A stretch of 7,473 nucleotides of DNA from Chloroflexota bacterium (GCA_021796315.1 JAJYOH010000291.1:1-7473), one strand, 5' to 3'; shown: positions 1 to 6,041, counted from the stretch's first letter. A program made the numbers and translations. Notes: a model not told the origin generated them from the sequence alone.

Positions 1-1785
1 ATCCTGCCCGAACTGGCAAATGGCAATGTATTGAAGACCGATTACCAAATCCCTGCACGCGGCGACATCTACGATCAAAACGGCTTGCCCATTGTCCAAC
101 AGTCCGACGCGTATGCGCTGGGCATCAGACCGGGCGAAATCAGCCCCAAATCCGAAGGCTTGCTGGTCAGCCAGCTTTCCAAAATATGTGGAATGCCGCC
201 GGACGAAATCAAAGGATTGTATAACAATTCTGCGCCGGATTGGTACGTCGGTGCCTGCGAGGCAAGCGCAGATCAGGCAACTGCTGCGCTCAACATGGGT
301 CTTGGTGGATTGGTTGTCACGCCATACAACTCGCGTTTCTATTTCGATAGCGGTATCGCTCCGCAAGTGGTTGGATATACACAACTGATCCAGCCGCAGC
401 AACTCGACCAGTATCGCCGCATGGGGTATCGCGGCGACGAAGCCGTCGGGCAATCCGGAATCGAGAAATCCATGGAATCCTACCTGGCCGGGAAGCACGG
501 CGGTACGCTTTACGTTGTGGATGCGAACGGGCAGATGGTAAAACAAGTCGCGTCGGCGAGTCCGCAGGCGGCGGATTCGGTCTACCTGACCATTGACAAG
601 AACATGCAATACTGGGCACAGCAGGCATTGACCGGATACAACGGTGCAATCGTCGTTCTGGAACGCAACACGGGACGCGTGCTGGCGATGGCTTCTTCAC
701 CGGAGTTCGATCCGAATGCATTCGACGCAAATAACTTCAATAACAATTACTTGATCAACAGCTTGTCTGCCAGCACGGATAAACCTTATGTAAATCGGGC
801 TGCACAAGGAGTCTATCCGCTCGGATCGGTATTCAAGATCATTGCCATGGCTGCCGCGTTGGAAAGTGGTTTATATGAACCGCATACTCCATACGATTGC
901 CAGTATGACTTCACAGAGTTGAACGGCATCGTCCTGCACGATTGGACGTGGGAATTCTGCCAGAATGCACTGAAAGCCGGGAAGTCATGCAATACATCAT
1001 CCACTACGCCGTCCGGCACGATCACATTACAACAAGGCTTGATGCGTTCCTGCGATCCATATTTCTGGCACATCAGTGTGGATTTGTTCAAGTATGATCG
1101 CGCCGCAGACATCACCAATATGGCGAATGCATTCGGGCTTGGCTCGCCGACCAGCATTGATGATATTGATGAGGCCGGCGGAACGATTTCGGTCCCGACC
1201 ACGCTGATACAGGCAACCAACCAGGTGATCGGGCAAGGTGATGTGACTGTGACGCCGCTTCAAGTGGCGCGGTTCGTTGCGGCGGTTGGAAATGGTGGGA
1301 CGCTTTATCAGCCGCAACTGGTGGAGAAAATCCAGCCAGCGGATGGAAACCCGATCCAAACTTTCAAGCCGAATGTTCAAGGCACGTTGCCTGTGCGTGC
1401 GGATAATCTTGCGGCGATACAGGAAGCCATGGGATGGGTCATCAGCGACCCACGCGGCACAGCCTATTCCAGGATCGTTGGCTTGAGTCTTCCAATGGGC
1501 GGCAAGACGGGGACCGCGCAAACCGGTCCGGGACTGGAACCGGACGCGTGGTTCGCGGGCTACACGGACGATGAAGCCAATTCCGGCAAACCCGATATCG
1601 CCATTGCGGTCATCGTCGAAAACGCGGGCGAAGGCGCGGATTACGCCGCGCCGCTGTTCAAGGCGCTGGTCCAAACTTATTATTATGGTTCTCCGCAGAC
1701 CACGCCGTGGTTTGGTCCGATTGGGAATCCGTACACACCCACGCCCATAGGCGGCATTCCCACAAAGACTCCACGGCCGCGGTAA
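1..1785 (+). CDS. Class B penicillin-binding protein (peptidoglycan D,D-transpeptidase), 5' partial
   Basis: A class B penicillin-binding protein that cross-links peptidoglycan stem peptides on the outer face of the membrane. The frame is open from base 1 with no stop, so the gene starts upstream. The TTG at 31 is not a credible start, because coding-like sequence (ILPELANGN) precedes it. Residues are counted from codon 1. ARGDIYDQNG at 19-28 is the signature opening the class B dimerisation domain. PELANGN just before it resembles the end of an NTF2-like (MecA_N) domain, so I infer a PBP2a/PBP3-like architecture. The transpeptidase domain carries SVFK at 276-279 (Ser276 nucleophile), SCD at 350-352 in place of the usual SxN, and KTGT at 502-505. 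The tail is rich in Thr and Pro. No elongation or division genes are visible, so its assignment to either process is open. The family is certain; the subclass is less so. Confidence 0.93.
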   Translation: MLPELANGNVLKTDYQIPARGDIYDQNGLPIVQQSDAYALGIRPGEISPKSEGLLVSQLSKICGMPPDEIKGLYNNSAPDWYVGACEASADQATAALNMGLGGLVVTPYNSRFYFDSGIAPQVVGYTQLIQPQQLDQYRRMGYRGDEAVGQSGIEKSMESYLAGKHGGTLYVVDANGQMVKQVASASPQAADSVYLTIDKNMQYWAQQALTGYNGAIVVLERNTGRVLAMASSPEFDPNAFDANNFNNNYLINSLSASTDKPYVNRAAQGVYPLGSVFKIIAMAAALESGLYEPHTPYDCQYDFTELNGIVLHDWTWEFCQNALKAGKSCNTSSTTPSGTITLQQGLMRSCDPYFWHISVDLFKYDRAADITNMANAFGLGSPTSIDDIDEAGGTISVPTTLIQATNQVIGQGDVTVTPLQVARFVAAVGNGGTLYQPQLVEKIQPADGNPIQTFKPNVQGTLPVRADNLAAIQEAMGWVISDPRGTAYSRIVGLSLPMGGKTGTAQTGPGLEPDAWFAGYTDDEANSGKPDIAIAVIVENAGEGADYAAPLFKALVQTYYYGSPQTTPWFGPIGNPYTPTPIGGIPTKTPRPR

Positions 1786-1815
1786 TGTAAAGAACAGGAC
1801 TCTATGCTTTAGAAA

Positions 1816-1865
1816 TTCCTCCTGATGAAAGATATTTGGATAAAACAAGACAATGTTAGGAGGAG
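1816..1865 (+). promoter_or_regulatory. Possible Shine-Dalgarno-sequestering hairpin upstream of the SH3b lipoprotein
   Basis: TCCTCCT at 1817-1823 is the exact reverse complement of AGGAGGA at 1858-1864, which is the ribosome binding site of the next gene (ATG at 1868). G-U and A-U pairs can lengthen the stem to about 12 pairs (1816-1827 with 1854-1865), leaving a loop of about 26 nt. Folded this way, the RNA would hide the ribosome binding site, as in RNA thermometers or translational switches. The complementarity is directly visible; the regulatory role is inferred. The rest of the 82-bp gap after the PBP gene shows no clear promoter or terminator. Confidence 0.35.
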
Positions 1866-1867
1866 CC

Positions 1868-2827
1868 ATGTCTAACTCCCGTTCAGTTCTATTTATCGTC
1901 ATCACGTTGCTGATGGCTTCGCTGGCTTGCGCGCTGCCCACCACAATTTCGCTGCAAGACCCAAATTCCATCAGCACAGCAGCAGCCCAGACCGTGATCG
2001 CCGGTTTGACTGAGTCAGCGCCTTCAGCGACAACGCCTGCCGCCCAACCGTCACCCGCTCCAATGTCCGCGCCCGAAACGATAACTTCCACACCGACAGA
2101 AACGCCGACCGGGACCGCAACATTCACATCCACTCCAACGGTCACATTCACTCCCACATTCACACCCACGTGGACAGCCACGGTCACACTCACGCCGACA
2201 TCTTCAATCCCGCAAATCACCGTGTCTGTGCCGACAAACTGTCGCAGCGGCCCGGGACTGATTTATGACTGGCAGGGAGCATTGCTGGTCGGCGAGGTGG
2301 CACAAGTCTACGGACGCAACGCATCAGGCAACTACTGGTACATCCGCAATCCGGATTCGCCGAATAACTTTTGCTGGGTTTGGGGACAATATGCCACAGT
2401 AGTGGGAAACATCCTATCGTTACCGATCTACGCGCCTCCGCCGACTCCCACGCCGACGTTGACAGCCACACCGCTGCCCGATTTCGATGCTTCGTTCAGC
2501 AGCACGGACAACTGCAATAATAACTGGTGGGTGGAGATCAAGCTGAAGAACACGGGTTCGCTTGATTTCAAGTCAGTGGGGATGACTGTCACCGATACGG
2601 TTAGCGGGGTTGTGCTTGCCGATTATGCGGATGGTTTTACCGACATCAACGGCTGCCTCACTTCGATCACCAGAGATACATTAGCTGCGGGCAAGGCCTA
2701 TGTCATGAGCGCCCCGGCTTTCACGTATGACCCCAGCGGACATAAACTCCGCGCCACGATTACCTTGTGTTCAGACCTGGGCCAGAGCGGAACGTGTTTG
2801 ACAAAGACAATCAGTTTCAAGCCGTAA
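1868..2827 (+). CDS. Lipoprotein with TP-rich linker, SH3b-like domain and C-terminal beta-rich domain
   Basis: A secreted, probably lipid-anchored protein of 319 residues. Residues 1-20 form a signal peptide ending SLAC. Cys21 is the likely lipidation site, although Ser rather than Leu at -3 makes the lipobox imperfect. TAAAQTV at 38-44 and a Thr/Pro linker at about 71-112 follow. Residues 117-181 look like a bacterial SH3 domain: TNCRSGPG at 123-130, VGEVAQVYGRN at 141-151, NYWYI at 155-159 and CWVWG at 169-173. Such domains often bind peptidoglycan or surface ligands. A second short PTPT linker (about 190-203) leads to a beta-rich, cysteine-containing domain at 205-319, perhaps an Ig or CARDB-like fold. 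An ATG at 1853 is in frame but has no ribosome binding site. The ATG at 1868 follows AGGAGG after a rather short gap, so I chose it. Its position after the PBP gene suggests an envelope role. The ligand is unknown. Confidence 0.88.
   Translation: MSNSRSVLFIVITLLMASLACALPTTISLQDPNSISTAAAQTVIAGLTESAPSATTPAAQPSPAPMSAPETITSTPTETPTGTATFTSTPTVTFTPTFTPTWTATVTLTPTSSIPQITVSVPTNCRSGPGLIYDWQGALLVGEVAQVYGRNASGNYWYIRNPDSPNNFCWVWGQYATVVGNILSLPIYAPPPTPTPTLTATPLPDFDASFSSTDNCNNNWWVEIKLKNTGSLDFKSVGMTVTDTVSGVVLADYADGFTDINGCLTSITRDTLAAGKAYVMSAPAFTYDPSGHKLRATITLCSDLGQSGTCLTKTISFKP
2078..2203 (+). repeat. Low-complexity Thr-Pro linker coding repeat
   Basis: This degenerate repeat encodes Thr-X-Thr-Pro units (TPT, TFTP, TATVT) and is built from ACA/ACC/ACT and CCA/CCC/CCG codons. 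It gives the lipoprotein an extended, possibly O-glycosylated stalk between the membrane anchor and the SH3b domain. The same composition keeps antisense frames open, so long reverse frames here are artefacts. The repeat is imperfect at DNA level, so it is a protein-level feature rather than a satellite. Confidence 0.75.
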
Positions 2828-3031
2828 AGACAGTAGAAAGCGCGTGTCAGGCAAGCGACTTGGATTGTAGGAAAGAATTTCCTTGATGAAAAGCCGCATC
2901 ATGCCGAACAGCTCATCGGGGTTGTACGTGGTGTTCTTGGACATGCGCTTGGAGATCGTTTCCGTGTCCGCTACGCCCTGACTGATGATGCGCGGGCGCA
3001 GTTGGTTAATGACTGCCAATTTTTTGGCCAT
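2771..3031 (-). pseudogene. Truncated HU/IHF-like DNA-binding protein, N-terminal remnant
   Basis: Reading leftwards from ATG 3031, the first ~53 residues (MAKKLAVINQL, RIISQGVADTETI, NTTYNPDEL, MMRLFIKEI) look like the start of an HU-related histone-like protein of the variant type also known in Bacteroidetes. That fold begins with two helices followed by a DNA-gripping beta arm. After residue ~53 (about position 2872) the frame continues as unrelated sequence (SYNPSRLPDTRF and on) to a stop at 2771, overlapping the end of the lipoprotein gene by 57 bp. The beta arm is therefore missing and an 86-residue chimeric peptide would result. AAGGAG at 3040-3045 lies 8 nt before ATG 3031 and fixes the start. 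A near-consensus promoter lies upstream, so the remnant may still be expressed. Family assignment is from memory of the motif pattern. An intact short regulator is the alternative. Confidence 0.62.
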
Positions 3032-3106
3032 GGTGCATTCTCCTTCTACGTTGTTGGTTGTTATACGGGAAGAAAGTATTTTGAAATTACCCGCCAACTT
3101 GCGCTT

Positions 3107-3135
3107 ATTGTACGGAAATGCACGGGATGTGTCAA
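3107..3135 (-). promoter_or_regulatory. Sigma70 promoter of the HU-like remnant
   Basis: On the minus strand, TTGACA (3135-3130, perfect consensus) is followed after exactly 17 bp by TACAAT (3112-3107, five of six consensus bases). Transcription would begin near 3100, giving an untranslated leader of about 68 nt before ATG 3031, with AAGGAG well placed at 3040-3045. This is the strongest promoter match I found in the window. The stretch between it and the membrane-protein gene (3136-3205) shows nothing else beyond a weak hairpin. Confidence 0.72.
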
Positions 3136-3187
3136 TTCATTGGAAGGGATGGCACGTGAGGAGGGAATGAAATACTCCAGTTGAAAG

Positions 3188-3203
3188 GCAGGAATCGGCC
3201 TGC
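3188..3203 (-). terminator. Weak hairpin after the four-helix membrane protein gene
   Basis: GCAGG and CCTGC form a 5-bp stem with a 6-nt loop, two bases beyond the stop codon of the minus-strand gene. It is followed on that strand by CTTTCAA, a poor U tract. It could be a weak terminator for the two-gene operon or a chance inverted repeat. Confidence 0.22.
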
Positions 3204-3205
3204 GG

Positions 3206-3628
3206 CTATTTCGATTTTTGGGTAAAGAAGATGCCGATGAACGCGCACACCACACCCTGCAGGGGAACCATGATCAAGCTGGAATTTTTTATGACCTCCA
3301 ATGGAGGCAGCGCAACCATGGGTTGTATGGCAAAAATCAGCGCAATAAAGGCCAGATAAAAAACGGAGGCGGCGAGGACGATCCTGTATATCCCCGCCCC
3401 GACCTTCTCGGTGTCCTTTGGCTTTTTCAAGGCGTTGTTTGCCCACACTCCTGTGACCAAAGATAAAGTGGGAGTGATCGAAGGCAGAAGCCATTCGATA
3501 ACGTCCCGACCATTTTCACCGTAGTGACCAAATAATATCTGCAGCCAGGCTATTAACAACAAGATGACGCATCCGATCACCCACACAAACATCAACCGCG
3601 TCTGGCATTTCAACATGGGAATGTTCAT
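3206..3628 (-). CDS. Small four-helix integral membrane protein, function unknown
   Basis: A 140-residue hydrophobic protein with four predicted membrane helices at about 12-33, 45-63, 80-101 and 115-135, short loops, and a Lys-rich C-terminus (TQKSK). The loop at 66-76 is polar and basic (ALKKPKDTEKV), which places it in the cytoplasm by the positive-inside rule and predicts cytoplasmic ends. TPTLSL at 52-57 in helix 2 is the most distinctive stretch. An upstream in-frame ATG at 3652 lies inside the preceding gene. The ATG at 3628 is preferred because GGAGAGG (3640-3634) sits 5 nt before it. The gene begins 2 nt after the stop of the upstream lipoprotein, so the two are almost certainly co-transcribed and translationally coupled. 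I do not recognise a named family. The pairing suggests the two proteins act together at the membrane. Confidence 0.85.
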   Translation of the reverse strand: MNIPMLKCQTRLMFVWVIGCVILLLIAWLQILFGHYGENGRDVIEWLLPSITPTLSLVTGVWANNALKKPKDTEKVGAGIYRIVLAASVFYLAFIALIFAIQPMVALPPLEVIKNSSLIMVPLQGVVCAFIGIFFTQKSK

Positions 3629-3630
3629 GA

Positions 3631-4362
3631 TTACCTCTCCAATATGTCCCACAGGCCCGCCCGTTCAAGATGCTGCCTGCCCGTGATGTCGCTCGGTACG
3701 TTTTGATTGGCCTTTCCCCCAACCCCCGACTGAATAAACTCATAGATGTATACAGTACAGGAGTGTTCCTTTGTATATGGCTGTGCTGCCATCCAGCTCG
3801 GCAGCTTATTGGCGCCTTCCACAATCCAGTTCTCTGCCTCACCCTGCGTCACCGGCGTGCCTGATTGCACCACTAAATTTGAAGTCACAATAAAGACAAA
3901 AATCCGGTAATGTCCCTTGGGCATGCCAAACAGCGCCTCCAGATATTTGCTTAAAGAAAACTCTTTGACATCCATCGGACTCAATTCGGCTGCCCAGCGG
4001 TCTGAATATACCGGGTATCCATCCGGGTCAATCTGTTCGAGGCGTGTTACAAGAGCGAACCCTCCGGGGACACCGTAATAGGACTTTTCATCATAGCCGC
4101 CCGTAGTTAGCGCCCCGGTAATTCTGGAATCAACATCGCCCAATGTGGGTTCTGCTTCCGCAGCATTTATGGAGCTGAGGGCGGGGATTGCAACGGATGA
4201 AGGTTTGGGCGGGGGCCACGGGAATTCCGGCAATGTCGCAGTTGTCGGCATTCCTATTGGCGTGCTGGGCAACATTTGTGGTGTGCCGCATGCAAGGATT
4301 GCCAGCATCATGACGGTCAGGAATGTTATGAATGATTTAATGGGAGGTGATGTGGTAGCCAT
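3631..4362 (-). CDS. Lipoprotein of unknown function with a conserved-looking exported domain
   Basis: A 243-residue secreted protein. A signal peptide (1-24) ends AILAC, with Cys25 as the lipidation site, followed by a Pro-rich linker (26-60) containing PPPKP. The main domain covers about 75-211. It has a compact, ordered look, with YYGVPGGFALVTRLEQI at 95-111, SLSKYLEALF at 136-145, YRIFVFIVT at 152-160, NWIVEGANKLP at 178-188 and CTVYIYEF at 202-209. The pattern reads as a real alpha/beta domain, and I have the impression of having seen it in other hypothetical proteins, but I cannot name a family or activity. There is no obvious catalytic triad or metal site. AAGGG at 4374-4370 lies 7 nt before the ATG, supporting this start. 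It is the first gene of a two-gene operon with the four-helix membrane protein and is divergent from the gene at 4607. Confidence 0.86.
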   Translation of the reverse strand: MATTSPPIKSFITFLTVMMLAILACGTPQMLPSTPIGMPTTATLPEFPWPPPKPSSVAIPALSSINAAEAEPTLGDVDSRITGALTTGGYDEKSYYGVPGGFALVTRLEQIDPDGYPVYSDRWAAELSPMDVKEFSLSKYLEALFGMPKGHYRIFVFIVTSNLVVQSGTPVTQGEAENWIVEGANKLPSWMAAQPYTKEHSCTVYIYEFIQSGVGGKANQNVPSDITGRQHLERAGLWDILER

Positions 4363-4606
4363 ACGTTTTCCCTTCTACGAACCCATTTGTTTACGGTCGG
4401 CTTTTACAACTATGTAAGAAACGCTTAACTTGTCTGAAAACAATATATCACTATTAATTCCCAAATTCAATAATTTATTCAATGAACAAGAGGGATGTGC
4501 TAAATACAGAAACTCCAGGATCAATATCCCAGGGTTCCCATCCGGGCCGAAATTCGGGGCGGCAAGCCACTCTTCCCGTTTCAGGAAGGCTGGTGTTTGG
4601 CAAAAC
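4363..4606. other. Divergent intergenic region
   Basis: This is a 244-bp AT-richer region between the minus-strand lipoprotein and the plus-strand membrane protein. It holds a short inverted repeat TTACA-ACTA-TGTAA (4404-4417), a candidate plus-strand promoter (4430-4457) and a possible 42-codon leader frame (4482-4610). The frame of the downstream gene stays open up to a TTG at 4430, but that part reads like non-coding sequence. The minus-strand promoter is not clear. The GC-richer segment 4520-4600 is unexplained. Confidence 0.5.
4430..4457 (+). promoter_or_regulatory. Candidate promoter for the duplicated membrane protein
   Basis: TTGTCT (4430-4435) and TATTAA (4452-4457) are separated by 16 bp and each match four of six consensus bases. 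The start of transcription would fall near 4464. This places the TTG at 4430 within the promoter itself and argues against that codon as a translation start. The match is modest. Confidence 0.3.
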
Positions 4607-4610
4607 ATGA
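4482..4610 (+). CDS. Possible 42-residue leader peptide overlapping the next start codon
   Basis: A short frame starts at ATG 4482 and ends with TGA at 4608-4610, overlapping the ATG of the membrane-protein gene as ATGA, an arrangement typical of translational coupling. The product (beginning MNKRDVLNTE, ending RLVFGKT) is polar, has no signal peptide and resembles nothing I know. There is no ribosome binding site before 4482. The overlap is the only real support, so it could be chance. Confidence 0.2.
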   Translation: MNKRDVLNTETPGSISQGSHPGRNSGRQATLPVSGRLVFGKT

Positions 4611-5653
4611 AACTTAGCGTTAAATATGACTTCATGTTTGATGCCCAGGCCCGCCGCCTGACCAACCCCGATAACCTTGCGGTCAACCGGCAAGGCAGGG
4701 TATCGCCTGCCCAGATTTCCGCATTTCAACATCGCCGGAACCGGTATGGTCCGCAGATCGTCATTGTGTTTGCAGTGACCGTGCTCGTGCTTTTGTTTTT
4801 GGCATTCGAGATTCCACAATCGAGTCCGCAGGGAAATGATGTAGTGCCCGCCGTGATGTTCTTCATCGTCATGGCAGTTCTACTTTGCTTTCTCTTCGTC
4901 CCGGCATTTACTGAGATCATGTGGGCCAGCCGTCTAAAGCGGGAGCTGGCCGAGGGTCGGGTGGAAGCGGCAGATGGACAGGTGGAGTGGAAACGCGGAG
5001 AGTATATCGCGGAGACGAACGGGCGCCGTTTGCGTCCCATCTTCGAAGAGACGTTGAACCTGCTGCCCGGCGCGTATCGCTTTTATCATTTGCCCGGCAC
5101 GGGCGGTCTGCTCTCGGCGGAAGCATCGGGGTATGGAGGCAGATCCATGAGTTCATCCGAGATGATAACCAGTCTGGCACAAGCTCACCACTTCGACCCA
5201 TCATCTCTGGAGGCCAACCGCGGCGGCAGGCAGGCAAGCGAGCAAAGCCTGCGCCTCACGCTGATTGCCGGGATGTACCTATTGGGGGCGCTGTTTTCCA
5301 TCGCAATTGGGATCGGTGTGGTGATACTTTACAAAAGGTCAGGGGCGCCGGCCGAATCGATTATCTCGGTGCTGTTCATGACGCTCTCTCTGGTTATTTT
5401 TGGCCTTTATATCTTCTGGCGCGGCGTGTTGATCGCCTCCGATGCGTGGATGGGCAGCGTGGAATCAGCACAGGGATATGTTCATAAATCGGTCTGGCAC
5501 GGGCGTTCGACCTCTTATCATTACTACCTGGGCGGCTTGCATTGGAGAGTCTCTCGCCAGGCATTCAATGCACTCGTAGAAGGCATCTCGTATCGCATTT
5601 ATTATGTCCCCCACAGTAGAAGATTGATCGCAATCGAACCCGTCGAAGCGTGA
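4607..5653 (+). CDS. Four-helix membrane protein with two similar halves, function unknown
   Basis: A 348-residue integral membrane protein. Helices lie at about 50-68, 79-100, 216-241 and 251-270, with soluble parts at 1-45, 105-215 and 275-348. The two halves repeat one plan. LAVNRQGRVSPAQ (24-36) matches LEANRGGRQASEQ (201-213). Each is followed by two helices and then a soluble domain closing with GAYRFYHLPGTGGLLSAE (155-172) or ISYRIYYVPHSRRLIAIE (327-344). The repeat offset is about 172-177 residues, which indicates an ancient internal duplication. The frame is open back to a TTG at 4430, but residues before ATG 4607 look non-coding and a promoter may lie there, so I start at 4607. No strong ribosome binding site precedes it; AGGAAGG at 4583-4589 is too far, and ATG 4634 is an alternative. 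It stands alone, divergent from the unknown lipoprotein operon, and ends before a strong terminator. No enzymatic motif is visible. Confidence 0.82.
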   Translation: MKLSVKYDFMFDAQARRLTNPDNLAVNRQGRVSPAQISAFQHRRNRYGPQIVIVFAVTVLVLLFLAFEIPQSSPQGNDVVPAVMFFIVMAVLLCFLFVPAFTEIMWASRLKRELAEGRVEAADGQVEWKRGEYIAETNGRRLRPIFEETLNLLPGAYRFYHLPGTGGLLSAEASGYGGRSMSSSEMITSLAQAHHFDPSSLEANRGGRQASEQSLRLTLIAGMYLLGALFSIAIGIGVVILYKRSGAPAESIISVLFMTLSLVIFGLYIFWRGVLIASDAWMGSVESAQGYVHKSVWHGRSTSYHYYLGGLHWRVSRQAFNALVEGISYRIYYVPHSRRLIAIEPVEA

Positions 5654-5672
5654 CTTGTTAGTGCGTAAGATA

Positions 5673-5714
5673 AATAACTCCGAGATGCATATCTCGGAGT
5701 TATTATTTCTTCTT
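5673..5714. terminator. Strong bidirectional intrinsic terminator
   Basis: A perfect 14-bp stem (AATAACTCCGAGAT, 5673-5686, with its reverse complement at 5691-5704) closes on a GCAT loop. On the plus strand it is followed by the T-rich ATTTCTTCTT and sits 20 nt after the membrane-protein stop. On the minus strand its far side reads TTATTTATCTTACG, so it can also terminate the convergent hepT transcript. The hepT stop codons (5700-5705) lie in the stem itself. Confidence 0.85.
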
Positions 5715-6041
5715 GAGCATCTTCCGCAGTGCGGAAATTATGACGGGTAAATCCTCCTGTACCGTCCTCCAGACTACTTTCGTATTGACCCCAAAATATT
5801 CGCGAGTCAATTTGTTGTGCATTCCAGCGATTTCCCGTCATTGGATCTCGGGGTTGGCGGTGCGCACATCGTCAGGAATTTTGCGTGCGGCTTCACCAAT
5901 AATTTCCAAAGCGCGTACCGCTGCATACAAAGCCTTGTCATCTCTACAAAAGCTATCGTAATCCAATCCACTTACAAAAGAGAGCGCCTTTTCGGCGTTC
6001 TCCAGCATATCACGCAAGTAGTCTTCGTGCTCGCGCTTCAT
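5703..6041 (-). pseudogene. hepT: HepT-type HEPN toxin, inactivated by an in-frame TGA and altered active site
   Basis: HepT (DUF86) proteins are HEPN-fold toxins encoded beside MntA nucleotidyltransferases. The frame starts at ATG 6041 (MKREHEDYLRDMLE). Diagnostic residues DDKALYAAVRALEIIGEAARKIP (34-56) are present with VRTANPEI after them. It then meets TGA at 5840-5838, codon 68, where the family has the Trp of a PW-R motif. The same frame continues as REIAGM, HNKLTREYFGVN and LRKMLKKK to TAA at 5703, restoring the usual ~112 residues. One TGG-to-TGA change therefore explains the break. The HEPN catalytic motif, normally R-x4-H-x-Y, reads H75-NKLT-R80-E-Y82, so Arg and His are exchanged while Tyr is kept. 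The start overlaps the mntA stop as ATGA, and GAGGC (6055-6051) is a plausible ribosome binding site. A sequencing error could explain the TGA but hardly the double exchange. Confidence 0.9.

Noticed and set aside
31..33. TTG as the start codon of the penicillin-binding protein
   Set aside because: The frame is open to base 1 and the residues before it fit the end of an N-terminal domain, so the gene begins outside the window.
1027..2220. 397-codon open frame on the minus strand
   Set aside because: It runs antisense to the PBP and lipoprotein genes. Its N-terminal Val/Gly repeats are the complement of the Thr-Pro linker, and it has no recognisable domain.
2869..2883. AGGAAA-GAA-TTTCCT as a terminator for the SH3b lipoprotein
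   Set aside because: The stem is only 6 bp, AT-rich, has a 3-nt loop and is followed by TGATG, not a T tract.
4430..4606. N-terminal extension of the duplicated membrane protein from TTG 4430
   Set aside because: The segment lacks a ribosome binding site, reads as non-coding, overlaps a candidate promoter, and the recognisable part begins after ATG 4607.
4375..4686. 103-codon minus-strand frame with the stretch REEWLAAPNFGPDGNPG
   Set aside because: It looks protein-like over about 25 residues but matches no family I know, overlaps the 5' end of the plus-strand gene and has no supporting start signals. A database search of this stretch would settle it.
5838..5840. TGA recoded as an amino acid in hepT
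   Set aside because: TGA terminates the intact membrane-protein gene (5651-5653), and no recoding signal such as a selenocysteine hairpin is evident. The altered catalytic residues fit decay better.
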